A stretch of 64,000 nucleotides of DNA, taken from positions 124,001-188,000 of the forward strand of contig NZ_JAYDZX010000003.1 in assembly GCF_035607535.1 (NCBI RefSeq), in the 5' to 3' direction. Position 1 is the first letter of the stretch, and each line of letters opens with the position of its first letter. Below the pieces are notes generated by a model that was given only the letters and a program-made list of their open reading frames with translations, did no database searches and was not told the origin of the DNA. Source of the stretch: Salinimicrobium sp035607535 (GTDB lineage: Bacteria > Bacteroidota > Bacteroidia > Flavobacteriales > Flavobacteriaceae). The translations under genes and the position numbers were made by a program. This document shows positions 1 to 8,925 of the stretch, one piece after another.

Positions 1-1
1 T

Positions 2-763
2 AAGGAAGATCTCAAGCACGGTACACACGTGGCCGGAATCATTGCTGCTGAAAGAAATAACAACCTGGGGATCAATGGGGTCGCCAATAATGTAGAGATC
101 ATGGTACTCAGAGCAGTACCCGATGGTGATGAGTACGACAAGGATATCGCCCTAGCTATTCGTTATGCAGTAGATAACGGAGCAAGCATCATTAATACCA
201 GCTTTGGAAAATATTTCTCCACACATCCTGAGTGGGTTAGAGATGCCATTCGCTATGCAGATGAAAATGATGTATTGATCGTGAATGCTGCCGGAAATGA
301 AGGTCTTGATCTCGATCAAAACGCAGTTTATCCAAATGACCAGGATCCTGAGAACACCAGTGAGATTTCAGATAATTTCTTAACGGTTGGAGCCCTCAAC
401 TATAAGTACGGCTCGGGTCTTATAGCAGGATTTTCTAATTACGGAAAGACAAATGTTGATGTATTTGCTCCCGGTACGAAGATCTGGTCAACTACACCAA
501 ACAATGAATATGAATACCTGCAGGGAACTTCTATGGCAGCACCGGCAGTTGCAGGGGTTGCAGCTATGATCCGTTCATTTTTCCCAAAATTGACAGATGA
601 TGAGGTGAAAAGGGTGATTATGGAAAGTGGACTTACCAGTAATGCTACCGTGATCATTGGTGGAGATCCTTCCAATACAAAAAAATTCGGAGAACTATCT
701 ACTTCAGGAAAAATGGCGAATCTTTACAACGCTCTTATCCTGGCCGATAAAATTTCAAAATAG
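2..763 (+). CDS. S8 family (subtilisin-like) serine peptidase, 5' truncated
   Basis: The reading frame is open from the window edge, so the N-terminus and the catalytic Asp lie outside. The visible part opens with the catalytic His motif (HGTHVAGI, His at bases 17-19). It then shows the oxyanion-hole Asn motif (NAAGNEG) and the catalytic Ser motif GTSMAAPAVAGVAAM near the C-terminus. An internal GTG at base 29 follows the active-site His and cannot be the true start. The family hydrolyses peptide bonds and flavobacterial members are usually exported. An M1 peptidase follows 12 nt downstream on the same strand, so the two may be cotranscribed. No C-terminal type IX sorting domain is visible; the protein ends soon after the catalytic core. 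Confidence 0.93.
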   Translation, partial: KEDLKHGTHVAGIIAAERNNNLGINGVANNVEIMVLRAVPDGDEYDKDIALAIRYAVDNGASIINTSFGKYFSTHPEWVRDAIRYADENDVLIVNAAGNEGLDLDQNAVYPNDQDPENTSEISDNFLTVGALNYKYGSGLIAGFSNYGKTNVDVFAPGTKIWSTTPNNEYEYLQGTSMAAPAVAGVAAMIRSFFPKLTDDEVKRVIMESGLTSNATVIIGGDPSNTKKFGELSTSGKMANLYNALILADKISK

Positions 764-775
764 AAAAAGTAAAAT

Positions 776-2611
776 ATGAAGAAAGGAATATTAGCACTGG
801 CATTGTTTACATGCCTTACAATCACAGCACAAAATAACACCTCTTACTGGCAACAGGAAGCTAACTACAGCATGAATGTTGACATGAACGTCAAGAACTT
901 CCAGTATACAGGGGAACAGGAGTTGGAGTACACCAATAATTCTCCAGATACTCTAAAAAGGGTTTTTTACCATTTATTTTTTAATGCTTTCCAACCGGGA
1001 AGTGAGATGGACATCCGATCCCGAACTATCGCCGATCCCGATCCAAGGGTAGGAGACAGGATCTCCAAACTTACTCCTTCGCAACAGGGATATTTAAAGG
1101 TAAATACCCTTACAAGGAATGGTAAACCTTTACAATTTGAGGAAGTGGGAACTGTGCTGGAAGTAGAGCTTGATGAACCAATCCTCCCAGGAGAAACAGT
1201 GAATTTCTCAATGAAATTTGCCGGACAGGTTCCTGAGCAAATACGTCGTTCGGGTAGGAACAGCAGTGAAGGAGTAGCTCTTTCAATGGTACAATGGTAT
1301 CCTAAAATAGCAGAATATGACTTCGAAGGGTGGCATGCCGATCCTTATATAGGCCGTGAGTGGCACGGGGTATGGGGAGACTATGATGTGAAGATAAACA
1401 TTGATAAAAATTACATTTTAGGAGCATCAGGAATTCTTCAGAATGCCAATGAAATTGGATATGGCTATGAAGACGAAGGAGTGAAAGTAAAAAGAAAGAA
1501 AGGTGACAAGCTAACCTGGCATTTTGTTGCTGAAGATGTTATCGACTTCGCCTGGGCTGCCGATCCGGAATATATTCATGATAAAAGAACTGCTGCCGAT
1601 GGAACTGTGCTGCACTTCCTTTACAAGAACAATCCTGAAATAATAGAGAACTGGAAGAATCTTCAGCCAAAGACCGAGGAACTTCTGCTTTATTTTAACG
1701 AAAACATAGGTCCATATCCATGGCCACAGTATTCTGTGATCCAGGGTGGTGACGGCGGAATGGAATATGCCATGCTTACTCTTATAACCGGCGAAAGAAA
1801 CTTTGGAAGCCTGGTAGGGGTGACGGCGCATGAACTTGCTCATGCCTGGTTTCAGCATCTTCTTGCGACCAACGAAAGCAAACACGAGTGGATGGATGAA
1901 GGATTTACCAGCTATATCTCAGATCTTGCAATGAATGAAGTTATGGAACAGGGACAGGAAAATCCTTTGGCCGGTAATTACAGAAGCTACATGAGGTTGG
2001 CAACATCGGGTGTGGAACAGCCACAAACAACCCATGCAGACAGGTACACCTATAATGCTGCCTATGGAGCTACCGCTTATTCAAAAGGTGCTGTATTTCT
2101 CTCCCAGTTAGGATACGTCATTGGTGAAGAAAACCTTCAAAAGACCATCAAAAGATACTATGACGAGTGGAAATTTAAACATCCAACGCCAAATGATTTC
2201 ATAAGAGTAGCTGAAAAGGTTACCGGGGCAGAACTGGACTGGTACCTCAATGACTGGACCCGTACCACAAACGTTATTGATTACGGGATACACGCTGTAG
2301 AAGAGGAAGGAAATAACACCAGAATTGTATTGGTGAGAAATGGAGAAATGCCGATGCCCATTGAGGTGGAAGTAACCTACAACGACGGTACTTCCGAAGA
2401 AATTTATATTCCTCTGCAAATGATGCGCTGGGAGAAACCGGGCTTTGAAGAGGAGCAGATCAGGAAAGACTGGGCGTGGGCCTATCCTACTTATTCCTTT
2501 ACTGTTGATAAGCCTAAATCGCAAATATCTTCAATAGAGATCGATCCAAGCCAGATGATGGCAGATGTCAAGAGAAGTAACAATGTTTACCCTAAACCAC
2601 AACAGGAATAG
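776..2611 (+). CDS. M1 family metallopeptidase (aminopeptidase-like), exported
   Basis: The 611-residue protein starts with a signal peptide (MKKGILALALFTCLTITAQ). The zinc site is complete: HELAH at residues 352-356 followed after exactly 18 residues by Glu375, the HExxH-x18-E pattern of M1 gluzincins. A GGMEY segment just before it corresponds to the GxMEN substrate-binding motif of M1 aminopeptidases. Members trim N-terminal residues from peptides; with a signal peptide this one probably works in the periplasm or at the surface. It lies 12 nt after the S8 peptidase and is closed by a hairpin terminator, suggesting a peptide-scavenging pair. Substrate preference cannot be read from the sequence. 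Confidence 0.94.
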   Translation: MKKGILALALFTCLTITAQNNTSYWQQEANYSMNVDMNVKNFQYTGEQELEYTNNSPDTLKRVFYHLFFNAFQPGSEMDIRSRTIADPDPRVGDRISKLTPSQQGYLKVNTLTRNGKPLQFEEVGTVLEVELDEPILPGETVNFSMKFAGQVPEQIRRSGRNSSEGVALSMVQWYPKIAEYDFEGWHADPYIGREWHGVWGDYDVKINIDKNYILGASGILQNANEIGYGYEDEGVKVKRKKGDKLTWHFVAEDVIDFAWAADPEYIHDKRTAADGTVLHFLYKNNPEIIENWKNLQPKTEELLLYFNENIGPYPWPQYSVIQGGDGGMEYAMLTLITGERNFGSLVGVTAHELAHAWFQHLLATNESKHEWMDEGFTSYISDLAMNEVMEQGQENPLAGNYRSYMRLATSGVEQPQTTHADRYTYNAAYGATAYSKGAVFLSQLGYVIGEENLQKTIKRYYDEWKFKHPTPNDFIRVAEKVTGAELDWYLNDWTRTTNVIDYGIHAVEEEGNNTRIVLVRNGEMPMPIEVEVTYNDGTSEEIYIPLQMMRWEKPGFEEEQIRKDWAWAYPTYSFTVDKPKSQISSIEIDPSQMMADVKRSNNVYPKPQQE

Positions 2612-2632
2612 GTTCCAAAAATGACCTTTTTT

Positions 2633-2659
2633 AGCCCCTTCTTTTGGAGGGGCTTTTTT
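2633..2659 (+). terminator. Rho-independent terminator after the M1 peptidase
   Basis: A 7-bp stem (AGCCCCT/AGGGGCT, 2633-2639 with 2648-2654) with an 8-nt loop is followed by TTTTT at 2655-2659. It sits 21 nt after the M1 stop codon. Confidence 0.85.
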
Positions 2660-2685
2660 GTGTTTTTTAATGAGCTAAAACATAA

Positions 2686-2717
2686 TTGTCATTACTTATT
2701 TATAAATGATAATTTTA
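2686..2717 (+). promoter_or_regulatory. Candidate promoter for rnpA
   Basis: A TTG at 2686-2688 and TAATTTTA at 2710-2717 are spaced by 21 nt. This resembles the Bacteroidota -33/-7 pattern (TTG and TAnnTTTG), with the last base of the -7 box changed. It lies immediately before the rnpA ATG and after a terminator, where a promoter is needed. Confidence 0.4.
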
Positions 2718-2721
2718 CCGC

Positions 2722-3120
2722 ATGGATGAAAGCTTCGGAAAAAAAGAAAAGCTAAAAAGCAAGGTGATGATCGACAGATTGTTTGCTGAAGGCAATTCCG
2801 TCAAAAAATATCCTTTAAGACTCGTATACCTTCCGCTGAAGGATCCTTCAGAAAAGCTGAATAAAGTTGCCGTTTCTGTTCCGAAGAGAAATTTTAAGCG
2901 GGCCGTAGACAGGATCAAAATTAAGCGGCTTATGCGGGAAGCCTATAGAAAAAATAAGTATCTTGTTACCAGTAAATTAGCCGGTAATTACGCGTTGATG
3001 TTGATCTACACCGGGCGCGAGATTTGGACTTATTCAGAATTATTCCGCAGCAGCGAAGAACTTCTTAAACGATTTGTGGAGCAAGAAAAAATGAAGGAAC
3101 ATGAAAAAAACACTATCTAA
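2722..3120 (+). CDS. rnpA: Ribonuclease P protein component
   Basis: This 132-residue basic protein is the protein cofactor of RNase P, which binds the catalytic RNA and helps remove the 5' leader of precursor tRNAs. The family signature is present: VPKRNFKRAVDRIKIKRLMREAYR around residues 53-76 in pieces (KRNFKRAVDR and IKRLMREAYR), corresponding to the RNR RNA-binding region. Length is within the usual 110-140. The ATG at 2722 is the first in-frame start after the upstream terminator. Its last 20 nt overlap the start of the downstream S41 peptidase, so the two are probably translationally coupled. rpmH and dnaA, the common partners of rnpA, are not here. Confidence 0.95.
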   Translation: MDESFGKKEKLKSKVMIDRLFAEGNSVKKYPLRLVYLPLKDPSEKLNKVAVSVPKRNFKRAVDRIKIKRLMREAYRKNKYLVTSKLAGNYALMLIYTGREIWTYSELFRSSEELLKRFVEQEKMKEHEKNTI

Positions 3121-4735
3121 AATAGCATTTTTGGCAGCCATTCCTGTGCTGTTCTTTACCAACGTTAGTTACAAAGCCGATTTTTTTGAGATCGCCAAGC
3201 AACTGGAGATCTTTACGACCCTTTTTAAGGAGCTCAACATGAACTATGTTGATGAGACAAATCCTGCAAAGCTTATGGACACTGCTATAAATGCCATGCT
3301 GGAAGACCTTGACCCTTATACGCATTACTGGAATGAACAGGAAGTACAGGCAGCAAGAATAGATAATGCGGGGGAATACACCGGTATAGGTGCAACAGTG
3401 GGAATTAAAGCCGACAAGATCGTCATCATTGAGCCATATAAGGATTATCCTGCCGATAAAGCCGGATTAAAGGCCGGAGATGAGATCATCAAGATCGGGA
3501 ATATTTCGGTGGCCGGTTTTAGTGAAGATGCAGGAGAACTCCTTAAAGGTGCCCCAAACAGCAGTATAGAACTCACTTTTAAACGCCGTGGAGAAACCAA
3601 AACCACTACCCTTACCCGTGGTGCTGTTGAGATTAAAGCTGTTCCATATTTCAAATTGCTTGAAGACAAAACTGGATACATAGTACTTTCCCAGTTTAAC
3701 CGGAATGCTTCTTCTGAAACAGTCAAAGCTTTAAAGAAACTCAAGGATGAAGGCGCCGAAAAGATCATTCTCGATTTGCGCGGCAATCCCGGCGGATTAC
3801 TTTCTGAAGCTATAAATGTCACCAATATTTTTGTGCCCGAAGGAGAGTTGATCACCAGCACAAAGTCGGCAGTTGAAAAGTACAATCAGACGTTCTCAAC
3901 AACACGTAAGGCTGTAGATACCGAGATTCCATTAGCAGTGTTAATAAACGGCCGAAGTGCATCTGCCAGTGAGATCTTGGCAGGTTCTCTTCAGGATCTT
4001 GACCGCGCAGTGATCATTGGTGCCCGCAGCTTTGGAAAAGGTCTTGTACAAAGGCCTAAAGACCTTACTTACGGCACTCAGCTAAAAGTTACCATTTCAA
4101 GATACTATACCCCTAGTGGACGTTGTATACAGGCGCTGGATTATCGTCAACGTGATGAAGAAGGAAATGCTGTAAGGTACACAGCTCAGGATTACAACGA
4201 GTTCAAAACCCGTAATGGAAGAAAGGTTTACGACGGTGGAGGAATCTCACCCGATGTAAAAATGGAAACTTCGGAATTTAGTGATATCACCAATGCAATA
4301 CTTCAGGAAAATGCCATTTTTGACTATGCTACGAATTATTACTACACCCACCAATTAAATTCTCCTGAAGAATTCAGTTTCACAGAAAAGGATTATTCAG
4401 ATTTCAAGAATTTCCTGGAAACAACAGATTTTGACTTTCAAACTGAAACTGAAAAAGAACTGCAAGATGTTATAGCTGCAGCTGAAAATGAAGGTTATCA
4501 ACAGGACATTTCGAAGGATCTTACGGAAATACAACAGGCTATCTCAAGCTCAAAAGAAAAAGCTTTAACTGCCAAAAAAGCTGAGATCATGAGCTTACTT
4601 TCGGAAGAGATCATCAAAAGGTATTTCTACAAAGAAGGCCTTTATGATTATTATGTTCAAAAGAATCCGGAGATATTGAAAGCCAAGGAAATTTTGCAGG
4701 ATAAAACCCGATACCAGGAGATCTTAAAAGGCTAA
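3101..4735 (+). CDS. S41 family C-terminal processing peptidase with PDZ domain
   Basis: The 544-residue protein has an N-terminal hydrophobic signal/anchor, a PDZ domain at about residues 85-165 (GIGATVGIKADKIVI...PADKAGLKAGDEI) and an S41 catalytic domain at about 185-350. The catalytic dyad is readable: Ser288 in SASASEILAG and Lys313 in GARSFGKG, with the 25-residue spacing of the CtpA/D1P family. Such Ser-Lys peptidases cleave the C-termini of exported or envelope proteins. A helical extension of about 150 residues follows the core. The ATG lies inside rnpA (20-nt overlap). The stop codon overlaps that of the convergent acetyltransferase. Confidence 0.93.
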   Translation: MKKTLSKIAFLAAIPVLFFTNVSYKADFFEIAKQLEIFTTLFKELNMNYVDETNPAKLMDTAINAMLEDLDPYTHYWNEQEVQAARIDNAGEYTGIGATVGIKADKIVIIEPYKDYPADKAGLKAGDEIIKIGNISVAGFSEDAGELLKGAPNSSIELTFKRRGETKTTTLTRGAVEIKAVPYFKLLEDKTGYIVLSQFNRNASSETVKALKKLKDEGAEKIILDLRGNPGGLLSEAINVTNIFVPEGELITSTKSAVEKYNQTFSTTRKAVDTEIPLAVLINGRSASASEILAGSLQDLDRAVIIGARSFGKGLVQRPKDLTYGTQLKVTISRYYTPSGRCIQALDYRQRDEEGNAVRYTAQDYNEFKTRNGRKVYDGGGISPDVKMETSEFSDITNAILQENAIFDYATNYYYTHQLNSPEEFSFTEKDYSDFKNFLETTDFDFQTETEKELQDVIAAAENEGYQQDISKDLTEIQQAISSSKEKALTAKKAEIMSLLSEEIIKRYFYKEGLYDYYVQKNPEILKAKEILQDKTRYQEILKG

Positions 4736-5172
4736 TTCTTCAGCATAGCTATATGAGGAATACCATCTTCCAGGTATCCTTCACCGATTTGTTGAAAACC
4801 ATGACTTTCGTAGAATTTTGTGAGGTAGGTCTGTGCCGATAACTTGATTATTTCGGTCTTAAACCGTTCTTTTATAGCTGTAACAGAAGCATCCAGGATT
4901 TCGTGGCCGTAATTTTTCTTTCTGAATCCTTCCTTTACAATTACCCGACCTATAGCTGCTTCCTCAAAATAAATACCGGGAGCAAAGATCCTGGTATAGG
5001 CAACTAATTTCTCTTCTTCAAAACCAAGAACGTGAACCGCTTTCTGATCTTTGCCGTCAATATCCTGATAGACACAATCCTGTTCTACAACAAAAACCTC
5101 TGAACGTAGCTGTAAAATTTGGTACAGTTCATCAATATTTAACTCTTCAAAAGTGAGAATTTTGATCTTCAT
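4732..5172 (-). CDS. GNAT family N-acetyltransferase, ElaA-like
   Basis: The 146-residue single-domain acetyltransferase matches the ElaA type: LRSEVFVVEQDCVYQDIDGKD near the N-terminus and the acetyl-CoA loop region (IGRVIVKEGFRKKNYGHEIL) at about residues 74-93. GNAT enzymes transfer acetyl from acetyl-CoA to an amine; the substrate of ElaA-like members is not established. Its ATG overlaps the rpiB stop by one base (TAATG), so it is the second gene of an rpiB operon. Its stop codon overlaps the ctp stop on the other strand by two bases, leaving no intergenic space or separate terminator. Confidence 0.9.
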   Translation of the reverse strand: MKIKILTFEELNIDELYQILQLRSEVFVVEQDCVYQDIDGKDQKAVHVLGFEEEKLVAYTRIFAPGIYFEEAAIGRVIVKEGFRKKNYGHEILDASVTAIKERFKTEIIKLSAQTYLTKFYESHGFQQIGEGYLEDGIPHIAMLKN

Positions 5173-5603
5173 TATTTACAGGAGATCTTTTCAACACGGC
5201 GGCTGTGACGGCCACCTGCAAATTCTGTATCAAGAAAAACCTGTACCATTTCCACAGCCTGTTCTTTGGAAGTGTAGCGGGCAGGAATACTTAGAATGTT
5301 AGCATCATTATGTTCCCGTGCCAAAGCAGCGATCTCTTTTGTCCAGCAAAGAGCCGATCTTACTGCCTGGTGCTTATTGGCCGTCATATTCGCACCATTA
5401 CCACTTCCACAAATAATGATACCAAAATCGGAAGTCCTGTTCTCGACATCTTGTGCAACTGGATGAACGAAATCGGGGTAATCCACACTTTCTTCACTAT
5501 CGGTACCGTGGTTTACAACTTCAAAATTTCTGCTTTTGAGATAATCCACCACTGCCTCTTTGTAAGTGGTACCGGCATGATCGTTTCCTATTGATATTTT
5601 CAT
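5172..5603 (-). CDS. rpiB: Ribose 5-phosphate isomerase B
   Basis: The 143-residue protein has the RpiB/LacAB fold signatures: MKISIGNDHAG at the N-terminus (phosphate and ring-opening region) and GIIICGSGNGANMTANK around the catalytic Cys65. It interconverts ribose 5-phosphate and ribulose 5-phosphate in the non-oxidative pentose phosphate pathway. Length is normal (about 140-150). A -7 element TACCTTTG lies 23 nt upstream of the ATG. The gene is coupled to the following acetyltransferase by a one-base stop/start overlap. Confidence 0.95.
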   Translation of the reverse strand: MKISIGNDHAGTTYKEAVVDYLKSRNFEVVNHGTDSEESVDYPDFVHPVAQDVENRTSDFGIIICGSGNGANMTANKHQAVRSALCWTKEIAALAREHNDANILSIPARYTSKEQAVEMVQVFLDTEFAGGRHSRRVEKISCK

Positions 5604-5625
5604 TATCTGGAGATTTTATGAGTCA

Positions 5626-5633
5626 CAAAGGTA
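5626..5633 (-). promoter_or_regulatory. -7 promoter element (TACCTTTG) for rpiB
   Basis: A perfect TAnnTTTG match on the minus strand, 23 nt upstream of the rpiB ATG. A TTG lies 14 nt further upstream (5648-5650), a shorter spacing than usual, so the -33 element is uncertain. Confidence 0.6.
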
Positions 5634-6124
5634 AAAATTTGGCTTATCAACTTCTATTTTACCTATTGTTAATTAAATGTTACAATACCTTAAAAATAAA
5701 GCCTTTATAAAAGTTGATATTTTGTTCATAAATGAAACCAAAAAAAGCAAATTAAAATTTGGTAAAGTCATGGGAAATCCCAATATGAAAGAAAGGAGGA
5801 GAGAATGAAATTTTTAAGTCACTTTTTTCGGAGAAGTTTTCAGCATCAAAATTTCACTTCTAAACATTAAAAATTAGTCAAGTTATTAAAGATTGGAATT
5901 CACATTTCGTTATGAACAGTTGTTAAGAAAAATAAAAATTATAGTATAAATCAACTGGTTAAGCTCTCCTGCTGCTGTTCATAACTTGTTACTCTACTAC
6001 TCCCCGTCTCTTTTCCAAAAAAGATTTAAAAAAGTTGTTCTACATATCAACAGACTATAATAAATCAACATTTTAATTTTTTAAAAAAGAAAGAAAATAG
6101 ACTTATTAATATAACTGTTGAAAA
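5634..6124. other. AT-rich gene-poor gap containing an 11-bp inverted repeat
   Basis: About 490 bp without a credible ORF, very AT-rich. It contains GTTATGAACAG at 5909-5919 and its exact reverse complement CTGTTCATAAC at 5975-5985, enclosing 55 nt. A further TGTTCATAA lies near 5722. The segment 5960-6010 is pyrimidine-rich and less AT-rich than its surroundings. No tRNA, known riboswitch or ORF with family features was recognised. It could hold a small RNA or the promoter region of rpiB only. Confidence 0.4.
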
Positions 6125-6367
6125 CTAAACGATCTTTAATGGAGTAGGATGATCATTAAAATTGTCGAGTATCTCTTTTGCGCGTTCCAGGTCACCGGGA
6201 TGAACTTTAAGATTGATTCCCCCAAGAGCGTTCGAGTAAAACGGGAAGACACCCACCATAGTTTCATTTTGAAAAAAATGCCTTATGTTCTCCTGCTCCA
6301 GTAGAAGCTTTAGAATGGTAAATTCATGAGGATATGTAAAAACCGCGAGAGTAATAAAATCTTTCAT
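6125..6367 (-). CDS. DUF2007 domain protein
   Basis: The 80-residue protein matches the DUF2007 pattern: an N-terminal FITLAVFTYPHEFTILKLLLEQENI stretch in two halves (bouncing between two compartments of an ACT-like fold), a central FQNETM, and a C-terminal VHPGDLERAKEIL. DUF2007 proteins are proposed signal-transducing or regulatory modules, with no proven reaction. It has no signal peptide or membrane segment. A second short gene encoding a membrane peptide lies 31 nt upstream on the same strand, so the two could form a small operon. Function is unknown. Confidence 0.8.
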   Translation of the reverse strand: MKDFITLAVFTYPHEFTILKLLLEQENIRHFFQNETMVGVFPFYSNALGGINLKVHPGDLERAKEILDNFNDHPTPLKIV

Positions 6368-6398
6368 AACAATGGCTTGCTACTAAAGATAGTACTTT

Positions 6399-6539
6399 CT
6401 AATAAAGTGGAGAAGACTCTGAATAGAGTCCTTTGTTGACCGGATTGTTTAGAGAATGATTTATTGAAGCCACGAAAGTTAGGACCCCAACAACGAAAAT
6501 TAGAATAAAAACCAAGGTTATTTTAGTTGATTTACTCAT
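6399..6539 (-). CDS. Small single-pass membrane protein (46 aa), uncharacterised
   Basis: Reading the minus strand from ATG at 6539 gives 46 codons and a TAG at 6399-6401. The product begins MSKSTKITLVFILIFVVGVL, a basic N-terminus followed by one strongly hydrophobic segment at residues 8-27. A polar tail (INHSLNNPVNKGLYSESSPLY) follows. AGGA lies 6 nt before the ATG, a plausible ribosome-binding site. The charge and hydrophobicity pattern is that of a genuine small membrane protein rather than random AT-rich sequence. No family was recognised. It precedes the DUF2007 gene by 31 nt. Confidence 0.55.
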   Translation of the reverse strand: MSKSTKITLVFILIFVVGVLTFVASINHSLNNPVNKGLYSESSPLY

Positions 6540-6723
6540 AGATCCTAGCGAGAAATTGTCTAAACAAATTTAATATTATTTTAAGAATTTTCGGTTTTTT
6601 ATGTTAATTCTTTCTTACTAAATGATTATCTTTTTTTAAACACATTCCTGTTGCAGCCTTAAAATGTTATAAATTCAGGTAGATGTGAATATTAAGACTT
6701 AATTTTAGAGCTTAAATATAGAA

Positions 6724-8925
6724 ATGAGTAAAAAGAAGAACCAAAAAAACAAATCTGCCAGTCTTGAAAGCGTGACACAAACAATTCTTGGAATTATGCG
6801 CAAGGAGACTGGAAAAGATTTTAATTATAAACAAATAGCTGCAAAAATGGGAGTTGATGATCCTACCAACAGGAATAAGATCATTCGCACACTTTCCCAG
6901 CTTGCAGCCAAAAAGAAAATAGAGGAAGTTGACCGCGGTAGGTACCGTCTTAATGCCAATGTAGACAGATATAAAGGGATACTCGATATGACGGCTAAAG
7001 GCAGTGGTTATGTCATTGTTGAAGAATTAAATGAAGATGTTTTCATACCATCTAACAATATCAATAAAGCATTTAATGGTGATGAAGTTGAGATCTACGT
7101 TTATAAAAGACGCAGGAATAAAAAATCTGAAGGTGAAATAACCAGAATTATTAATCGTAAAAAGACTGCGTTTGTAGGTGTTTTGCAACTTCAGGAAAAC
7201 TTTGGGTTCGTAGCTATTCAGGATCCGAAAATGTACACCGACATTTTTGTTCAGAAGAACAAAATTGGAGATGCAAAAAATGGTGATAAAGTTGTAGTGG
7301 AGCTGGAGGAATGGCCGGAGAAGGCAGATTCTCCTTTCGGCCGTATTACCCAGGTTCTGGGAAAGCCGGGAGAACATCACACCGAAATACACTCCATTCT
7401 TGCTCAATATGGACTACCGCATGAATTTCCGCAGGAAGTAGAAGATTTTGCACAAGGAATTGATACCAGCATTCAGCAGGAAGAAATCAATAAAAGGAGA
7501 GATATGAGGGAAGTGTTGACCTTCACTATTGATCCTAAGGATGCCAAGGATTTTGATGATGCCTTAAGTTTTCAACAACTGGAAAACGGGAATTATGAAA
7601 TTGGGATCCACATTGCAGATGTTTCCCATTATGTAAAACCGGGAACCATTTTGGATGAAGAAGCCTTTAACCGGGCTACTTCCGTTTACCTGGTGGACAG
7701 GGTAGTACCCATGTTACCGGAGATCTTATCCAACAATGCCTGTTCCTTAAGACCTAACGAGGAGAAATACACCTTTTCTGCAGTTTTTGAAATGACAGAT
7801 AAAGGTGAAGTAAAAGATCAATGGTTTGGCAGGACGGTCACCTACTCAGATGCGCGTTTTGCTTATGAAGAAGCTCAATACATCATTGAAACCACTGGTG
7901 GTGACATTCCTTCGGAAATTTCCCTTACGGGGGAAAGCCGTCTTGTAGAAGATTCTATTGTTTCAGCCGTTCTGAAAATGAACCAGATCGCTGAGGTGAT
8001 GCGAAAGAAGAGAATGAGGGAAGGAGCGATCTCATTTGATAAAGTCGAAGTTAAATTTGAGCTGGATGACAAAAATGAACCGGTAGGGGTATTCTTTAAG
8101 ACTTCAAAAGAGGCCAATAAGCTGATTGAAGAATTCATGCTTCTCGCAAACAAAAAAGTTGCTGAATTCATTGGAAAACAAAAGCCAAAGAAAACTTTTG
8201 TCTACCGATGCCACGATGAACCCGATGATGAAAAACTGGCTGCCTTACAATCCCTTGTGAGTAAGTTTGGTCATAAGCTCAACCTCAGGGATCAAAAGCA
8301 GATCTCACAATCGCTCAACAATCTATTGGAAAATGTACAGGGAAAAAAGGAACAAAACCTTATTGATACCCTTACCATAAGAACAATGAGCAAAGCTTAT
8401 TACAGTACAGAGAACATTGGTCATTACGGTCTTGCTTTCAGCCATTATTCTCACTTTACCTCCCCAATACGAAGGTATCCTGATGTTATGGCGCACCGGT
8501 TGCTTCAGCATTATCTCGACAATGGTAAATCTGCACCCGAGGAGGAATATGAGTCAAAATGCCAGCACAGCAGTAATATGGAAGGATTGGCAACTAACGC
8601 AGAGCGCGATTCCATCAAATACATGCAGATAAAATTTATGCAGGACCACAATGATGAGGAGTTCCTGGGCGTTATTTCTGGTGTGACCGAGTGGGGGATC
8701 TATGTGGAGATCATTGCAAACAAATGTGAAGGTATGGTTAGGCTGCGGGATATTAGAGAAGACCATTTCGATTTTGATCCCGATCAATATGCCATTATAG
8801 GCCGTAAAACAGGAAAGGTTTACCAGTTAGGTGACGAAGTTTATGTGACAGTTAAGAATGCCGATCTTGTAAAAAGGCATCTTGACTTTAATTTAATTGG
8901 AAACAGAAATGAAGTTGAAAACTAA
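6724..8925 (+). CDS. rnr: Ribonuclease R (RNB-type 3'-5' exoribonuclease)
   Basis: The 733-residue protein has the RNase R architecture: an N-terminal winged-helix-like region (residues ~15-75), cold-shock RNA-binding domains (~75-235), an RNB catalytic domain (~255-590) and a C-terminal S1 domain (~645-725). The metal-binding motif DPKDAKDFDDALS carries Asp270, Asp273/276, Asp278 and Asp279, the acidic cluster of the RNB active site. The enzyme degrades structured RNA 3' to 5' hydrolytically. Upstream (6540-6723) is 184 nt of AT-rich sequence with no gene. The downstream DUF2807 gene starts inside the last codons of rnr. Confidence 0.96.
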   Translation: MSKKKNQKNKSASLESVTQTILGIMRKETGKDFNYKQIAAKMGVDDPTNRNKIIRTLSQLAAKKKIEEVDRGRYRLNANVDRYKGILDMTAKGSGYVIVEELNEDVFIPSNNINKAFNGDEVEIYVYKRRRNKKSEGEITRIINRKKTAFVGVLQLQENFGFVAIQDPKMYTDIFVQKNKIGDAKNGDKVVVELEEWPEKADSPFGRITQVLGKPGEHHTEIHSILAQYGLPHEFPQEVEDFAQGIDTSIQQEEINKRRDMREVLTFTIDPKDAKDFDDALSFQQLENGNYEIGIHIADVSHYVKPGTILDEEAFNRATSVYLVDRVVPMLPEILSNNACSLRPNEEKYTFSAVFEMTDKGEVKDQWFGRTVTYSDARFAYEEAQYIIETTGGDIPSEISLTGESRLVEDSIVSAVLKMNQIAEVMRKKRMREGAISFDKVEVKFELDDKNEPVGVFFKTSKEANKLIEEFMLLANKKVAEFIGKQKPKKTFVYRCHDEPDDEKLAALQSLVSKFGHKLNLRDQKQISQSLNNLLENVQGKKEQNLIDTLTIRTMSKAYYSTENIGHYGLAFSHYSHFTSPIRRYPDVMAHRLLQHYLDNGKSAPEEEYESKCQHSSNMEGLATNAERDSIKYMQIKFMQDHNDEEFLGVISGVTEWGIYVEIIANKCEGMVRLRDIREDHFDFDPDQYAIIGRKTGKVYQLGDEVYVTVKNADLVKRHLDFNLIGNRNEVEN

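Noticed and set aside
1511..1885. Long antisense ORFs opposite M1 and other genes (also 2108-2524, 18575-19006, 29444-29923)
   Set aside because: They lie wholly inside well-supported genes, lack family motifs or ribosome-binding sites, and have compositions expected of the complementary strand.
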